Assembly (NCBI GenBank): GCA_028023455.1
Contig: JAQFVV010000152.1
Coordinates: 2,108,001-2,172,000 of the forward strand
Length of the DNA: 64,000 nucleotides
From: Epiperipatus broadwayi
Taxonomy: Eukaryota; Onychophora; Udeonychophora; Euonychophora; Peripatidae
Direction of reading: 5' to 3'
The notes beneath the pieces are model-generated. The model ran no database searches. It worked only from the letters and a program-made list of their open reading frames with translations, and was not told the origin of the DNA. This document shows positions 11,059 to 22,800 of the stretch, in pieces (within the stretch, counting starts at the first letter, position 1; the number at the start of each line of letters is the position of its first letter). The translations under genes and the position numbers were made by a program.

Positions 11059-12917
11059 AACCATATATTTTAGTAGAAAATATATTAATTGATGTAACTT
11101 ATATAAAAATTTCTCTTTCTTCTCTTGGTGATTTGGTTGGCTTGATTCGCATTTGAACAGATTACTCTCTTATATTATTTTAATAAATTTAAATTTGCTT
11201 CTTTCCATATGCTAACTTATATCAAAATGTTTAACTTTTTAAAATTTTACAACATATTAAAATTTGGTAAAATATTATTAAAAATAATATTTTGTTTTTA
11301 TTTATTTAAAGTAATCTTAAATTATTATTTCTATTGAATTAAAACATAACCATTTATTCAGTTAAAATAAATTATTAAATAAATACAGCAATTGCGTAGG
11401 CGTCTCAATGTAATAAAAGAAAAGAGTGCGAATTTCTAGGAGAATATCGTCTGTTAGTTTGTCTTTTGGTGGGAAGAAGAACAAAAACGGTAAAGGCAAA
11501 TGGTGTAAATTTGCTGAGCTGATTTTAAAACCGTTAATAAGTAAATAGATTACCACAAAATTTGCTATAAACATAAAATAACTTAGTGGTATCTAATTAA
11601 GATGGATCACTAAATTTAAAGATCTTTTCAAGTCGGTCGGCCAACTGAACCAAATCACCGGTAGCGTTTTCCATATTACATTTTTGAAATGTCGAAACTT
11701 CCCAGTTTGAAAGAATTAAATACAAGAATTTGGTATGTTTTGAAATATTTATTATTCTACAATTTGGAAAATTTGAATCAGTGTTTTAATTACAGAAGTT
11801 TTATTAAAATGAAAATTTGTTTTTTAAAAAGAAAAAAGTTTAAGTTAAAATAAAGTAAAGCGTTAAATTTGTCAAAATCTTTTAATATTTCCATTCTTTA
11901 ATTCTAATAAAATATATTATTGATTGATAATTAATTTTATAATGCCAGTAATAATTGCTAGTTAATTTGTTTAACATTTGGATCATAAACATTCTTTAAA
12001 TAATTAAACAAAGCTATTTTATAATTGTATCGTCAGTTTAAAATGAATAAAGTAATTGCTGTAATTGGTTATTCCTGGATTAACGCAATGGATAAATAAA
12101 TACTTGCATGGATAGGATAAACTTGGAACACTTTTGATAGAGAGATGTAGGGATTAATAACTTTATGAAAAACATTTTCATTTAAATTCTGTGTATCCTG
12201 TTTTAAAATTGTTTCATGTTTGGAGAGCCACGCAAATCGTTAATCTAATATTGCTTTAATAACTAATCAAATGAATATAATTACATGTATGGAATTTAAC
12301 TACAGTTATAGCTATTACCTCATATACTTATTATTCTACACATTGTACATGGATTCCACGGATCACATTAGGAGTTACAAAATGCTATACAATCCAATTT
12401 GTGATACACATCTGCTAAAATTCATGTATTTGAACTATAAAATGCTTTACATTTAGTTTTATCACACACACACACGTTAAATGTTATATGTTAATGAATA
12501 ATACATTTATTTAATTTTATCGTTATATGAACTCACATATGAAGTTCATAAGTTATATTTGTTAGATTTAAATTAATAAAGGTTGAATAAAATATTTATT
12601 CAAAAGAATAGCGCTTGCGGAGAAAGCTTAAACAGTACTTAATGAATTCATGAGATATACCAATCTTTATGAGATATTTTGTGAGTCTTTCCAGATTTAT
12701 ATTCCCATGCCAATATTATTTACATTATATTATACATGTTTATTTTAAGCAAGATAAGTAGTACATTAGTTGTCCTGATTATTGTAATATTTTACTAAGC
12801 AAGAACCCACATTTGCTAAAGTGTCAGCGTATTCTGAATAATCAGAAGAATTGAGGGGGATGATTTGCACTTTAATGTGAAGTAAATTATAATGTTGTTT
12901 TAGTATGTTAAAGGCTT

Positions 12918-13007
12918 TAATCTGTGCTGGTGGTTAATCCGCAGATTATTTTAATTGCCATTTTGTATTTTACACACATTCCTGCGCTGGTGGTTAATCC
13001 GCGGAAT
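12918..13007 (+). repeat. Pair of conserved GCTGGTGGTTAATCCGC motifs, 60 bp apart
   Basis: GCTGGTGGTTAATCCGC occurs at 12926 and 12986 within copy A. The inverted copy B keeps the core of both (about 30905-30925 and 30960-30980). They stand out as GC-containing islands in AT-rich sequence, and their role is unknown. Confidence 0.7.
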
Positions 13008-14580
13008 TGTGTGATTATACGTATGACTTTATGATAGTGTTTAAATACGCAAACGTTAGTATTATTTAATTCCTACGTGTAGATGAATACATCCACAGGA
13101 ATATGTTTGCTTCACAGATATAAGTTGGGCAAAGTATTTTAGTTAATCTGCCAAATCATCTTCTTCATTTGTAAGCATAATTTATCGGTTAGATTGATAA
13201 ATGGCAACAGGACATTCTATTCAAGTACTTCATGATAATTAACTGTTGGTTAATTATTATCTACCGGAGTGTAAGTTTACATTTTCATTTTAATTAATGA
13301 TTACGTTATAGCTAAAACATACAAACGTCATATTATTTATTATATTATTATAGGTATACAGTAGGGATTTATTGAATCTGGAAATGACGTTCAATATTTC
13401 ATAAGTTAATGCTGAATTTAATAATTGTCTCAATGTTCATTACATTAGATTGAATAAGGTATGATTAGGTTTTTTAAAACTATACCTATAAATGTATTGA
13501 AGAAAGTTAATGGAACTATCATTTATTTATTTATTTGTTTATTTATGTTTTATTTAAAATATTGAAATTAACTATTTATTGTTCATAAAGTTTGTAAATA
13601 AAAGTTGATTTATAATTAAACTTACTGTGCCGTTGCTATGTGTCATTCATAACATCAGAAATCATAAACTTTGGATAGAGCATACATTATAGAGCATACA
13701 TTGAATTACATATTATTGTCTACATGATATAAGAATTTATTAATATTTTGAGAAAACATTAAGATGCTTTTCGTCTTTGGTAGTATATGATTGGTAAGGT
13801 ACAATAAAATCCCATTTACCTTTTCCATCATTGTGGCTTTGCGTAGTTGATTCTAGTATAAAATACAAATTAATTATTAAACTTGTGAACAGATTTATTC
13901 AATAATGATATGATTAAATATATTTACCTAACATTTTTAAATTTTCATTCGTCAATACAATAAGAGTCTCAATGATATATTAAATTATAAAAGAACCCAA
14001 TTATTCATGTTTATTAATTGCAAAGCTTTACCTGGACTAGCATCTGTCTTAGAAATCATATAGATGATTTAAAATTTCATAATTTTATGTGGTTCCACAA
14101 ATTACGCTATCTTGTACATGGTCGGCCATAGGGTCGCATACCATAAAAATCGCAAATTGAGGTTTAAGGGTGATAAAATTGCACTTATAATTTGTTTAAT
14201 ATGTTTTATAATAATACTATGATAGGTCTTCACGGTATACCCTGGCTGCGATCAAATAAATTATAAAAAGTTAGGTTAATTCATTAATTTTGTCTGTAGT
14301 AAATCGCCCCAGATGTTGATTGTGGTCTTTTGTGCATAAAATAAATAGTATGATATGCTTTTTGGATACAGCTCTTAATAGCTGATAATGTGCAATGAGA
14401 GTTGATCAGTGACCAAGGTTGTAATTCCTAGTGCACTTACGTTACGTAGTTGAGATTACACAATTTACGGTTACAATTTATAGTGCCGCAACAAGTACGG
14501 CATGATGATGGGTAGTTGGAGGGGTGATGGAAGGTTGGTTACCACCTTTGTGAGCCATCAGCGTGGACGGCTCCGGGGAT

Positions 14581-14730
14581 TTTTGGTTACAGCTTTTGGC
14601 GCGCAACGTGGCTGGCTCGAGATATTTTGGTTACAGCTTTTGGCGTGCAACGTGGCCGGCTCGAGAAGATGTTTTGGTTACAGCTTTTGGCGCGCAATGT
14701 GGCCGGCTCGAGAAGATATTTTGGTTACAA
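14581..14730 (+). repeat. Subterminal tandem array, 44-47 bp units containing the terminus motif
   Basis: TTTTGGTTACA starts at 14581, 14625, 14672 and 14719. The first three are each followed by a GC- and CpG-rich body containing GCGCGCAA and CTCGAG. The fourth is the actual end, TTTTGGTTACAA. So each repeat begins with a copy of the terminal sequence, as seen for multi-site transposase binding arrays. Composition differs sharply from the neighbourhood. Confidence 0.85.
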
Positions 14731-14740
14731 TATATATATA

Positions 14741-14774
14741 TATAAACTTAATTACTATAAACTAAATAAATAAT
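14741..14774 (+). repeat. 34 bp direct repeat, right of element copy A
   Basis: It is identical to 10990-11023, with a (TA)n tract (14731-14742) between it and the element end. Confidence 0.8.
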
Positions 14775-15144
14775 TTATCCTGTTTCAACATTAAGGGCAA
14801 TTTATTTTTAAATATATAACAGCATGAAACATATAAAATAATAGTCAAAAAATACAAATTATAAAACACAAAATAAGTTGTGTGCCGGTTTATTTAATTT
14901 TAAGTAACGAATTAATATTTATTGAGAAATTAGATTAACTTATATAACTGATGAAATGTTTGTTTACCCTTAGCTAACTGAATATTAATGTAATTCTTAT
15001 AAAATGTAATTATGCAGAAATTCTTTAAAATAATAGTACAATATAATATACCCCATGAATTAAAATAATCACAAGATTCAAATTTCAATCAATAAAATAA
15101 TTTATTTATAAAATACATATAATAACTGAAACACACAGGCTTAT
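14775..15144. other. AT-rich non-coding DNA
   Basis: Nothing is recognised in this stretch. Confidence 0.4.
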
Positions 15145-15475
15145 TATATACCTCTGTCTATATATGTAATATATATGGTATATGAGCACAAACTTTTACA
15201 TGACCCATCACTCTCCACACTATCTCATAACACTGATACACTTGAACACATATGTTGAAAAGATAAATAATCACCAATATATGTATTTCATGCTAAACCA
15301 GCAATCATCAGTTGGTCCAGTTTACCATCTCTACACATATGTGCTATAAGTGCTCAGATATATATTAAAATAGCCAATCCTCATACTTTAATGGACAGGC
15401 TTCAATCTACTCCACACTCCAACTCTTCAACCGTCCATCCAATTGAAAATCTGATGATGGAATGCTCAAAAGCCA
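15145..15475 (-). mobile_element. Dispersed SINE-like repeat, family C, minus copy
   Basis: Recurring landmarks such as ATGCTAAACCAGCAATCATC and CAATCCTCATACTTTAATGG are shared with 61795-62102 at high similarity. They are shared more loosely, as reverse complement, with 16640-16825, 52364-52740 and 52853-53215. No ORF is present. The better-preserved copies at 52-53 kb carry tRNA-like promoter boxes near one end. Confidence 0.75.
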
Positions 15476-15944
15476 CCCTGAGGCCAAGATTATAAAAATA
15501 ATAAAATAATATTTCAATTAATGAATATATAAAATAAATAATGTAATATTAACGGTATTGTTAAATTTCCTAACTTGTATAACTAAATGATGCAAAGGAT
15601 GATATAATACTAATCAAAAAGAAAACATTTATCGATATCATTACTAATAAATAAATTTAAAAAAAAAATTAAACAACCAAGTATGTTTCAGTTGTTTCCC
15701 AGCTTTTTTACCACCATAAATGAAGAATAATCTACTTAAATACAACTGATAGTTTACAAATATATATATTTATTTATATTAAATATGAATTATATTTCAT
15801 CTTTACCACTCTCCAAACAGTGATTAAATAATGAAACAAACAAAACATATTTTCAGAATGTTATATAAAATTAACGTTAAATTTTGATAAAACTGAAATT
15901 TTAAATTTATCTAAATTTTCTCCTGGATTAATTTGATTTATGTT
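15476..15944. other. AT-rich non-coding DNA
   Basis: Only A/T-rich low-complexity sequence is seen. Confidence 0.4.
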
Positions 15945-16152
15945 ATATAGAGAGCTCGCAAATGAGCTTTTAACAAGCTTTGCAGAATATCCCCAGACCA
16001 GTTTCTGCTACTGGCTTCCTCAGTGAGGTGCTAGGATATTTGCTTGAATATCCTAGCACTTCACGGGGGATGCCAGTAGCAGAAACTGGTCTGGGGTTAG
16101 GGATATTTTGCAGTTTGTTAAGAGCTTATTTGTGAGCTCTATATATAACATT
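15945..16152. mobile_element. Palindromic foldback (~205 bp) carrying two hammerhead-like motifs
   Basis: The arms are about 95 bp (15945-16040 and 16045-16150) with almost no loop. The outer ends are TTATATAGAGAGCTC and GAGCTCTATATATAA. Each arm contains GAAACTGGTCTGGGG, on the minus strand in the left arm and the plus strand in the right. Shared motif links this foldback to those at 39.5-40.5 kb and 58.5 kb. Confidence 0.8.
15986..16026 (-). ncRNA. Hammerhead-like motif (minimal PLE type), left arm
   Basis: On the minus strand the motif has CTGAGGA (16023-16017; CTGANGA core), then 11 bases, GAAAC (16005-16001), a two-base loop, GTC, and TGGGG. Helix I can form five pairs between ACCTCA and TGGGGA. 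Helix II has only two clear pairs. It resembles the small hammerheads described in Penelope-like elements. Activity is untested. Confidence 0.45.
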
Positions 16153-16639
16153 TGTAATACAAGCTTATTAAATTAGGTCATATGACATCTGACTTGATTT
16201 CTTTGTAATTTTATTTATGTTTTACACATAAGCAACATAATGTAAATGAAACAAATATCTAAATATATAGCTAGATATAATAAATAAAATGTAAAACCTC
16301 AATATTTCCAATGAGCATTGCATATTTCTTAAATGAATTATTTATATAAACACATTTTAGAATATACACAATAATAAAAAAATATTATGCAATATTTATA
16401 GTTCAACATTCTGAGTATTTTTATCCAGGTTGATGAAAAAAAATCCATGATGCAAAATATATTTAAAGTTTATATAAGTTCTGAAAATGTATTTCATAAT
16501 TATAATCTCATAATCTTATTGAAGTAAGCATTCTTTAATAGGATATCCATAGTAAATCTTAGCGATATTAACATTTTCATTGTTGTATAAAATGAGCATT
16601 ACTTATTTTAAATATTAGAGGATGAAGATTGGCTAAAGC

Positions 16640-16825
16640 TGAGCACTGATTTTATATATGAGTGTATATGGTAATATGGACCAACTGATAAGTGTTGGTT
16701 TAGCATGAAATATGTATATTGGTGATTATTTATCTTTTCAACATGTGTGTGATCAGGTGGGTCAGCAATATGAGATGGCATGGAGAGTTGAGGGTCATGT
16801 AAAAGTTTAAGTTTGAATCCATTAT
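16640..16825 (+). mobile_element. Family C SINE-like repeat, partial plus copy
   Basis: It contains GGTTTAGCATGAAATATGTA and ATTATTTATCTTTTCAACAT and ends in TTTGAATCC. It is the reverse complement of part of the 15145-15475 copy, diverged and truncated on its left. Confidence 0.65.
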
Positions 16826-16829
16826 ATAT

Positions 16830-19097
16830 TAAATCTTTTTAATAATCCAAATTATTATCCACTCTGTTCAATATTTGTTTAGTTATTTACAACACACAAC
16901 ATATATATTTTAAAATTCCACCACATAGAGCATTGCATATTTTCCTCCACTTTTATTATATAATATACTTCAAGACAATTTTATTTCAAATTGTTATAGA
17001 CCTCTCAAAACACCATTATCTTTCAAAGCCAATGTTTATATTTATCTAGCCTCCATTGCTAGACTTCAAATTTACTACCAAATTTTTCATATAATACTTT
17101 AACATTTGCTTACTAAAGACACAACATGAGAGCTCATTTTCAAACACAAGCATTTTATATGATTTTCCCCACGATAAAATATTGATATCATAACTTTAGA
17201 TACTGTCTCTATAGACTCAATCAATTTCACTATTTTATTGTTATATAGAGTTAATTCTTAATAAAGAGTTCAAATCTGCTTTCCAGAATGAAAATGTCGT
17301 AAAGTTTTAAACAAATTTAAAAGTAAAGTAATAATAATAATATAATGAATGTATTATTTTAAAATCATAACTTAAATTAAAAAAAATAAATACTTTTGTA
17401 TACTTATTTAATTAACATAAAATATTATATTTTTTAATTAACAAATGCAATAATTATATTATAATAATATCTTTACATATGTACGATCTGAAATTGTTCT
17501 AACAAGAATAAATATACAAGTGCCCACTCAAATGATGTAATAATTTACTATTTATTTATCTGTGTTTATGTGTTGATTACTGAATGCATATCCTGATATA
17601 TAATATGAATAAATAAAATATTAATAAAATATATCTGTTATCATGTATTTTAATTAATAAAATTCTTCTATCACAATGTATTAACTTAATTGCAACAGAT
17701 GATTTATTTTACTGCTTATAAAAAAGATTTACATTAAAATTAAAAACAAAATCATGAAACTTATTATTTTATACCATGACGTATTCTCAATAACCCCATA
17801 TTAACAATATACATTACTTGATCATTTTAACTATGCTATGGTTTTTGGCGCATTTTGAATTTTTTAAAAACTGACTTGAGACATAATTTTTACAATAACT
17901 TCAGGTTTAATACGGTTAGAGATAAAAGCTTTGCATTAATAGAAACTAGAAAAACGATGGGAAACACTAAAGCTAAAACAAATAGTGATTATTATTAAAA
18001 AAGTAAGGGAAAAAAAGAAATTTCAACATCCAAAATAATTATTACTTTATTGTTTGTTCATAATTTCTAATTTATCATTAATTAAGTTTAAATTACATCT
18101 TGATTGATAATTTCTTTGTATTCCTCACAAAATTCTTATTCAAACCATATATAATACTTCTTACCTGAGATAATCCATACCTTAAGAATCTACAAAAATA
18201 GTCACATAAGAATTCTTTATTTTTATCTTGTAGCCCAAAAGTTAACAAATCTCAAGACGACTATAAGAAAAATATTCATTCTAATAAAAGATACAAAATA
18301 AATCATTTCCAGAAGGTGGATATGCATTTGTCATCATAGAAATTGGCTTCTTGTCTATCCAAAACTAGAAATTAAAGGCTGCTGTCTGTATTCAATGATA
18401 AAATGAGTTTCATTTCTTCATTTTATATTTTTTATGTGCACCAGTGATGTTTATATTCTTTGTGCACCCTAGTGAGGTTCTCTTGTTATATTTATTGTCT
18501 CATAGAGATATAATTTATTTGCATATAACTGATTTTCTGGCTATAGACTTGAAAATAATGTGAGGCAAGATATGGCAAAACTATTGACTCCACTGCAAGA
18601 GTATCAAAGCATAGGCAAGAATCAGGATTTGATTCTTTACCTGCAAACATATCCATGTGGTATACATAAACATTGTAGCTATCACCACACACACCATTTG
18701 AAACCTCTCTTTATTGGTTTTAAGAGCTTATATTTTCACATGATACTATGCCCAGTAAATTGTGTAATTGCTTTATCAACTGCAACATTTCTGTACATCT
18801 GATAATCAGTCTAAAAATTTACATGCCACTGCTCTATAACCTTAATTATATATATATAATATTATTTAATCTTACCTTTCCCTTTTTTGCATTGCCTTAA
18901 TTAATTAAAAAATAAAAAATAATAATTAAAAAATAAATATATATATATAAAATATATAGGAAAATTTTAAGGAATTTTAATAAAAGAAAAGGGAAAAGAT
19001 TAAAGATTAAAATTAAAATGTTTGAGGGATTTATTTTACTTGTATTCATGGATTTAAAAAGATATATAAGTATATGTTTGTGTATTTTTATGAATAT

Positions 19098-19129
<32 letters not shown>

Positions 19130-19430
19130 ATAATTTGTATATTTTATATAATTTGTATATTTATGTATATGTGTATATATATTTTATAGTTCTGAAGAAG
19201 ATTGCAGAGGCAACTGAAACTGTTGATGTTGATATGTAAACATTGTATAAAAAATATTTTTTTATATAAAAAATGGATTAATTAATATATAAAATATTAT
19301 TTGTTATAAAAACACAGATATGCAAGTGCAAACACAAACACACTAATACTTATACAAACATACAAGTAAATTATTAAACCTTTTGAATATCATTATATCT
19401 ATAAAATAAGGTTGATTCAAACTTGGGTTA
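16830..19430. other. Long AT-rich non-coding stretch
   Basis: No gene, RNA or transposon was recognised. It includes low-complexity A/T runs at 18840-19250 with (TA)n and (TG)n tracts (about 19097-19123). Short open frames at 18492-18802 and 19018-19239 have no recognisable motif and look like chance. Confidence 0.45.
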
Positions 19431-19435
19431 GAGCT

Positions 19436-19800
19436 GCAAAATTACATTATACATACACCTCTATGTGATATTGGAATGCAAGTATAATTTATATACTACA
19501 CACACTAATACAAATACAAACTTATTAATAAATTATAATTTATAACGATAATAAAACTATGCAAATAATAAAAAAAATTAATAAAAAAAAATTAATTGAA
19601 TACTTACAAGCCCAAAAATTACATTATACATAAACCACTATGTTGTATTCGAATACAAGTATAATTTATATACTACACACACTAATACAAATGCAAACAT
19701 ATTAATAAACACATTAATAAATTATAATTTATCAAATAAAAAAATTAAAATAATACTATGCAAATAATAATTAAAAATTAAAATATATAAAAAAAATTAA
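19436..19800. repeat. Two-copy tandem repeat, about 177 bp unit
   Basis: AAAATTACATTATACATA begins units at 19438 and 19615. Each unit also contains TACTACACACACTAATACAA and ends in A-rich sequence. A looser partial unit may precede at about 19320. Confidence 0.75.
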
Positions 19801-22800
19801 AATTGAATATTTACGATATGTTTTTATCAGGATAAAATCCTTGAATCATCGAGACATTATTAATCCATTTTACTTCAGAGTCTTGCTGAAACAAAAATTG
19901 TGCCTTTGTCTTCTTCATGCAATCTAGTAAACTGAGCAGAAAAGAATAAAATTAAATGAATCTGCTAAAAAAATGTTAATAAAAAAATCTAAATTTTATC
20001 TAATTTTAACATACAGTATGCCATTTTAAAAAGGATTCAAACAGAAATGACTGACAGGATTTTTGTATACATTATGTTTATAGTTTTCATGCAATTTTAA
20101 AAAGAAAACAAAATTTCAATGAATCAGTTGCCAGTAGCAGCTATCCAACTACAACCACTCAATTTATTAAATCAGTTGACAATAGATAATCCAATGGGAA
20201 AAACATTTTTTAGGAATCCAATAATTTCAATTTTGAACCTAATTCAAGATGCTACATATAAAATATAATTCACAGAAATCAAAATGAGTGCTAATGTACA
20301 TACAAATGAACCCAATCAAATTTCAAAATAAATTTTTAACTTAAAATTTAATAATTATGCTACCACATTATTTTAACACTTGGGCATTTCATATTAAATT
20401 TTTGAAATGCATGCATCTTTCATGTGTTTAAAATGAATATTGTATCATTGATTATTTTAACTAACTTTACATATCTTCTGGAAATTTTTACATGAACAGA
20501 AAACTTTTTTGCAAAGAAGATAAATTTTTTAAATAATCATGTCATATATATAATAAAAAAGGTGAAGAAAATTTCCTATTTTAGCTGCTTTAAAATGCAG
20601 TTTGATTATTTACAAATGCCTAACAACTGCTGAATTTTTTAATAAAACATTTACTTCTCCCTTTATTTAATCATTTAAAGAATATATCACATAAACATTT
20701 TATATATAATAAAATTTAGTTTGTCAGAATTAAATATATGCTAAGAGATTATAAAATAAAAATAAAGTGATTAATACAATAGGATAACAGTCTAATTGAG
20801 AATTTTTTAAACTTATGCAGCAAAAGTTTTGTAGCCAAATTCTCTATAGTTTATTGTGAATGAAAATTATTGTTGTTGTTTTCATAATCATGTTTTTTAC
20901 AAGATGATATAATGTTGTTTATCAATCTCCTATGTTTAAAATTTGAGATTTAGGCATTTTTTCTTCATGTTGAGTAGAGATTTTTTCCAGGGGACTTTTA
21001 TTTTTCTAATCAGTCATCCTAAAGATGATTCAATGCAGTATTAATAAAGCAAGAATCTAGACTGATTTCAAGAAAATTATATTGAAGCTATATATATGTA
21101 TGTCTATATATTGTGCTTTTTTCTATAGGTCAGAATTAGCTCATCACAGCAAATTACTAAAAAAATTTAAATTTAGGATATGTTCTCTTTGTGTAATAAT
21201 TATATTGTGTTGATAATATCTTAAAAGTACAATTTAAAGCTAAATTAAAATATGTAATGCCTAAAATTATAATGAATAACCTTAAAACAGTTAAACAAAG
21301 CTAAAAATACTAATTACATATAGTTGGGAAAGCTGACCATAATAAATAAGTTAGTAATAAATGTTTAAAATATGTTTTAAAAGTTAAATTTTAATAGTTA
21401 AAGCTTGTAATTAAATAAATGCTATATTTTAAAGTATAAATTATATTTAATAATTATATTTAAAATTATATGCTTTAAAAGTAAGCTTTATGGTAGGAAA
21501 AGTTATATTTAATTTTATATTTTCCAAATTATTATTCCAAATTTTATATTATTGTATTATTTATTTAATATAATAATTGTTGCAATTAACATTTAATATT
21601 TTCAGAGAGAATTTTGATACAATCTGTCTTAGTTGTCAGTCATGTGACCTGTATAATACGGTGATGCACACATGCTTGCTAGTATTTGTGTTAATGAAGT
21701 TCAAAATATTTTTTAAAATTGCATTATAGAATTGGATATATTTGTTTACCTATCACAAAATCAAATATTAAATCAGTCATTGTAACATGTTTTAAATAGT
21801 ATTATAAAAAGAATACAGCTAATAAAAATTAAATTTTTTGTTTTAAAATAAAATAGATAAATTAAGTATAAAAGGTAGGATAAATTTATTAAATATTGTT
21901 TTTAAAAGTCATTTTAAAATTTTTAATTAATTTTAGTAAAGTATAATAATTGATTTAAGATTAATATTTAGTAATATTTGTAAATAATAGTGAATCATTT
22001 TATTTTGTAAATTTAATTGTATGATACTGTAGTAATATGCAAATTCAGTATTAGATGAAAAGCAAAAATCCACCAATAGAATGAGGTATTTTGTAGAATA
22101 TAAATACTGTTGTACAGTTGATTGTAGTGTGTGTGATAGTAATTTTCTAAAGTTATACTGCTTTTAACATTTTTATTTTAGTCAATTTTAGTGGTCTCGT
22201 ATAATATATTTTGCAAACTGATAGGATATTAATTTTTAAGTATTTGCAAAGAGAGTGTAGTATAAATAAATTTTAATGTTTTATTAAAAGGATGCAGTGC
22301 TAATTTAAAGTTCCCTTTACCAGGATTTTTCCATCAAAGCTTAATAAGACTTCGCAGTAAAAGTATGGAGATGCCAACCAATTATACGTGCTTAATTAAG
22401 AAAATTTTTAAAATAAGAATGATAATTGTTAATGTAATATTAATGGTATTAACCAAGAGAACTATTTTAATAAGCAAGGAATTATTTTGGACATTATACA
22501 AAAAGCTTAATAGAAAAACTACTTGTAAATTAAAGTGAACAATGCATTTTTTTATAATAATGAGATAGTTGTATTTGAACACAAATAATACAACAAATTT
22601 ATAATAATTTTTATGGAAAAATAATGCTATGGAGAGAAATGTTTTATCATTTTTGAAGGAAAACATTGTGAATATTTAAAGAAAAAAAACTATCATAAGA
22701 AAACTAAAGGAAAGTATTTTTTTAAAGCATATGTAATAAAACCTAAATTATATAAGGTTATATGCGTTCGTAAGGATTTATTTAAAAAAACTGATAATTT

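Larger units (their letters stand above)
11055..14730 (+). mobile_element. Large (3.68 kb) non-autonomous element, copy A, TTGTAACC/GGTTACAA ends
   Basis: The block starts TTGTAACCATAT and ends ATATTTTGGTTACAA, so the termini form a short inverted repeat of about 9 bp. Both ends abut (TA)n. Its whole length reappears in reverse complement at 29199-32790 with small indels and substitutions. Landmarks at both ends and throughout match, e.g. the CTGGTGGTTAATCC pairs and the GTTTACATTTTCATTTTAAT region. No open frame over about 90 codons exists, and the longest (14502-14765) is just a read-through of tandem repeats. A non-autonomous DNA transposon mobilised in trans is the simplest view. A TA or TATA target preference is inferred from the flanks. 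Family is unrecognised. Confidence 0.7.

Noticed and set aside
14502-14765. Overlapping open frames with repeated GYSFWRA and LVTAFGA peptides
   Set aside because: They are translations of the 44-47 bp subterminal DNA repeats. The period is not always a multiple of three, and frames in the inverted copy (29167-29424) differ.
22382-22666. 94-codon minus-strand frame with hydrophobic segments
   Set aside because: Composition is Ile/Leu/Phe/Lys/Asn as expected from AT-rich random sequence, with no motif and no supporting context.
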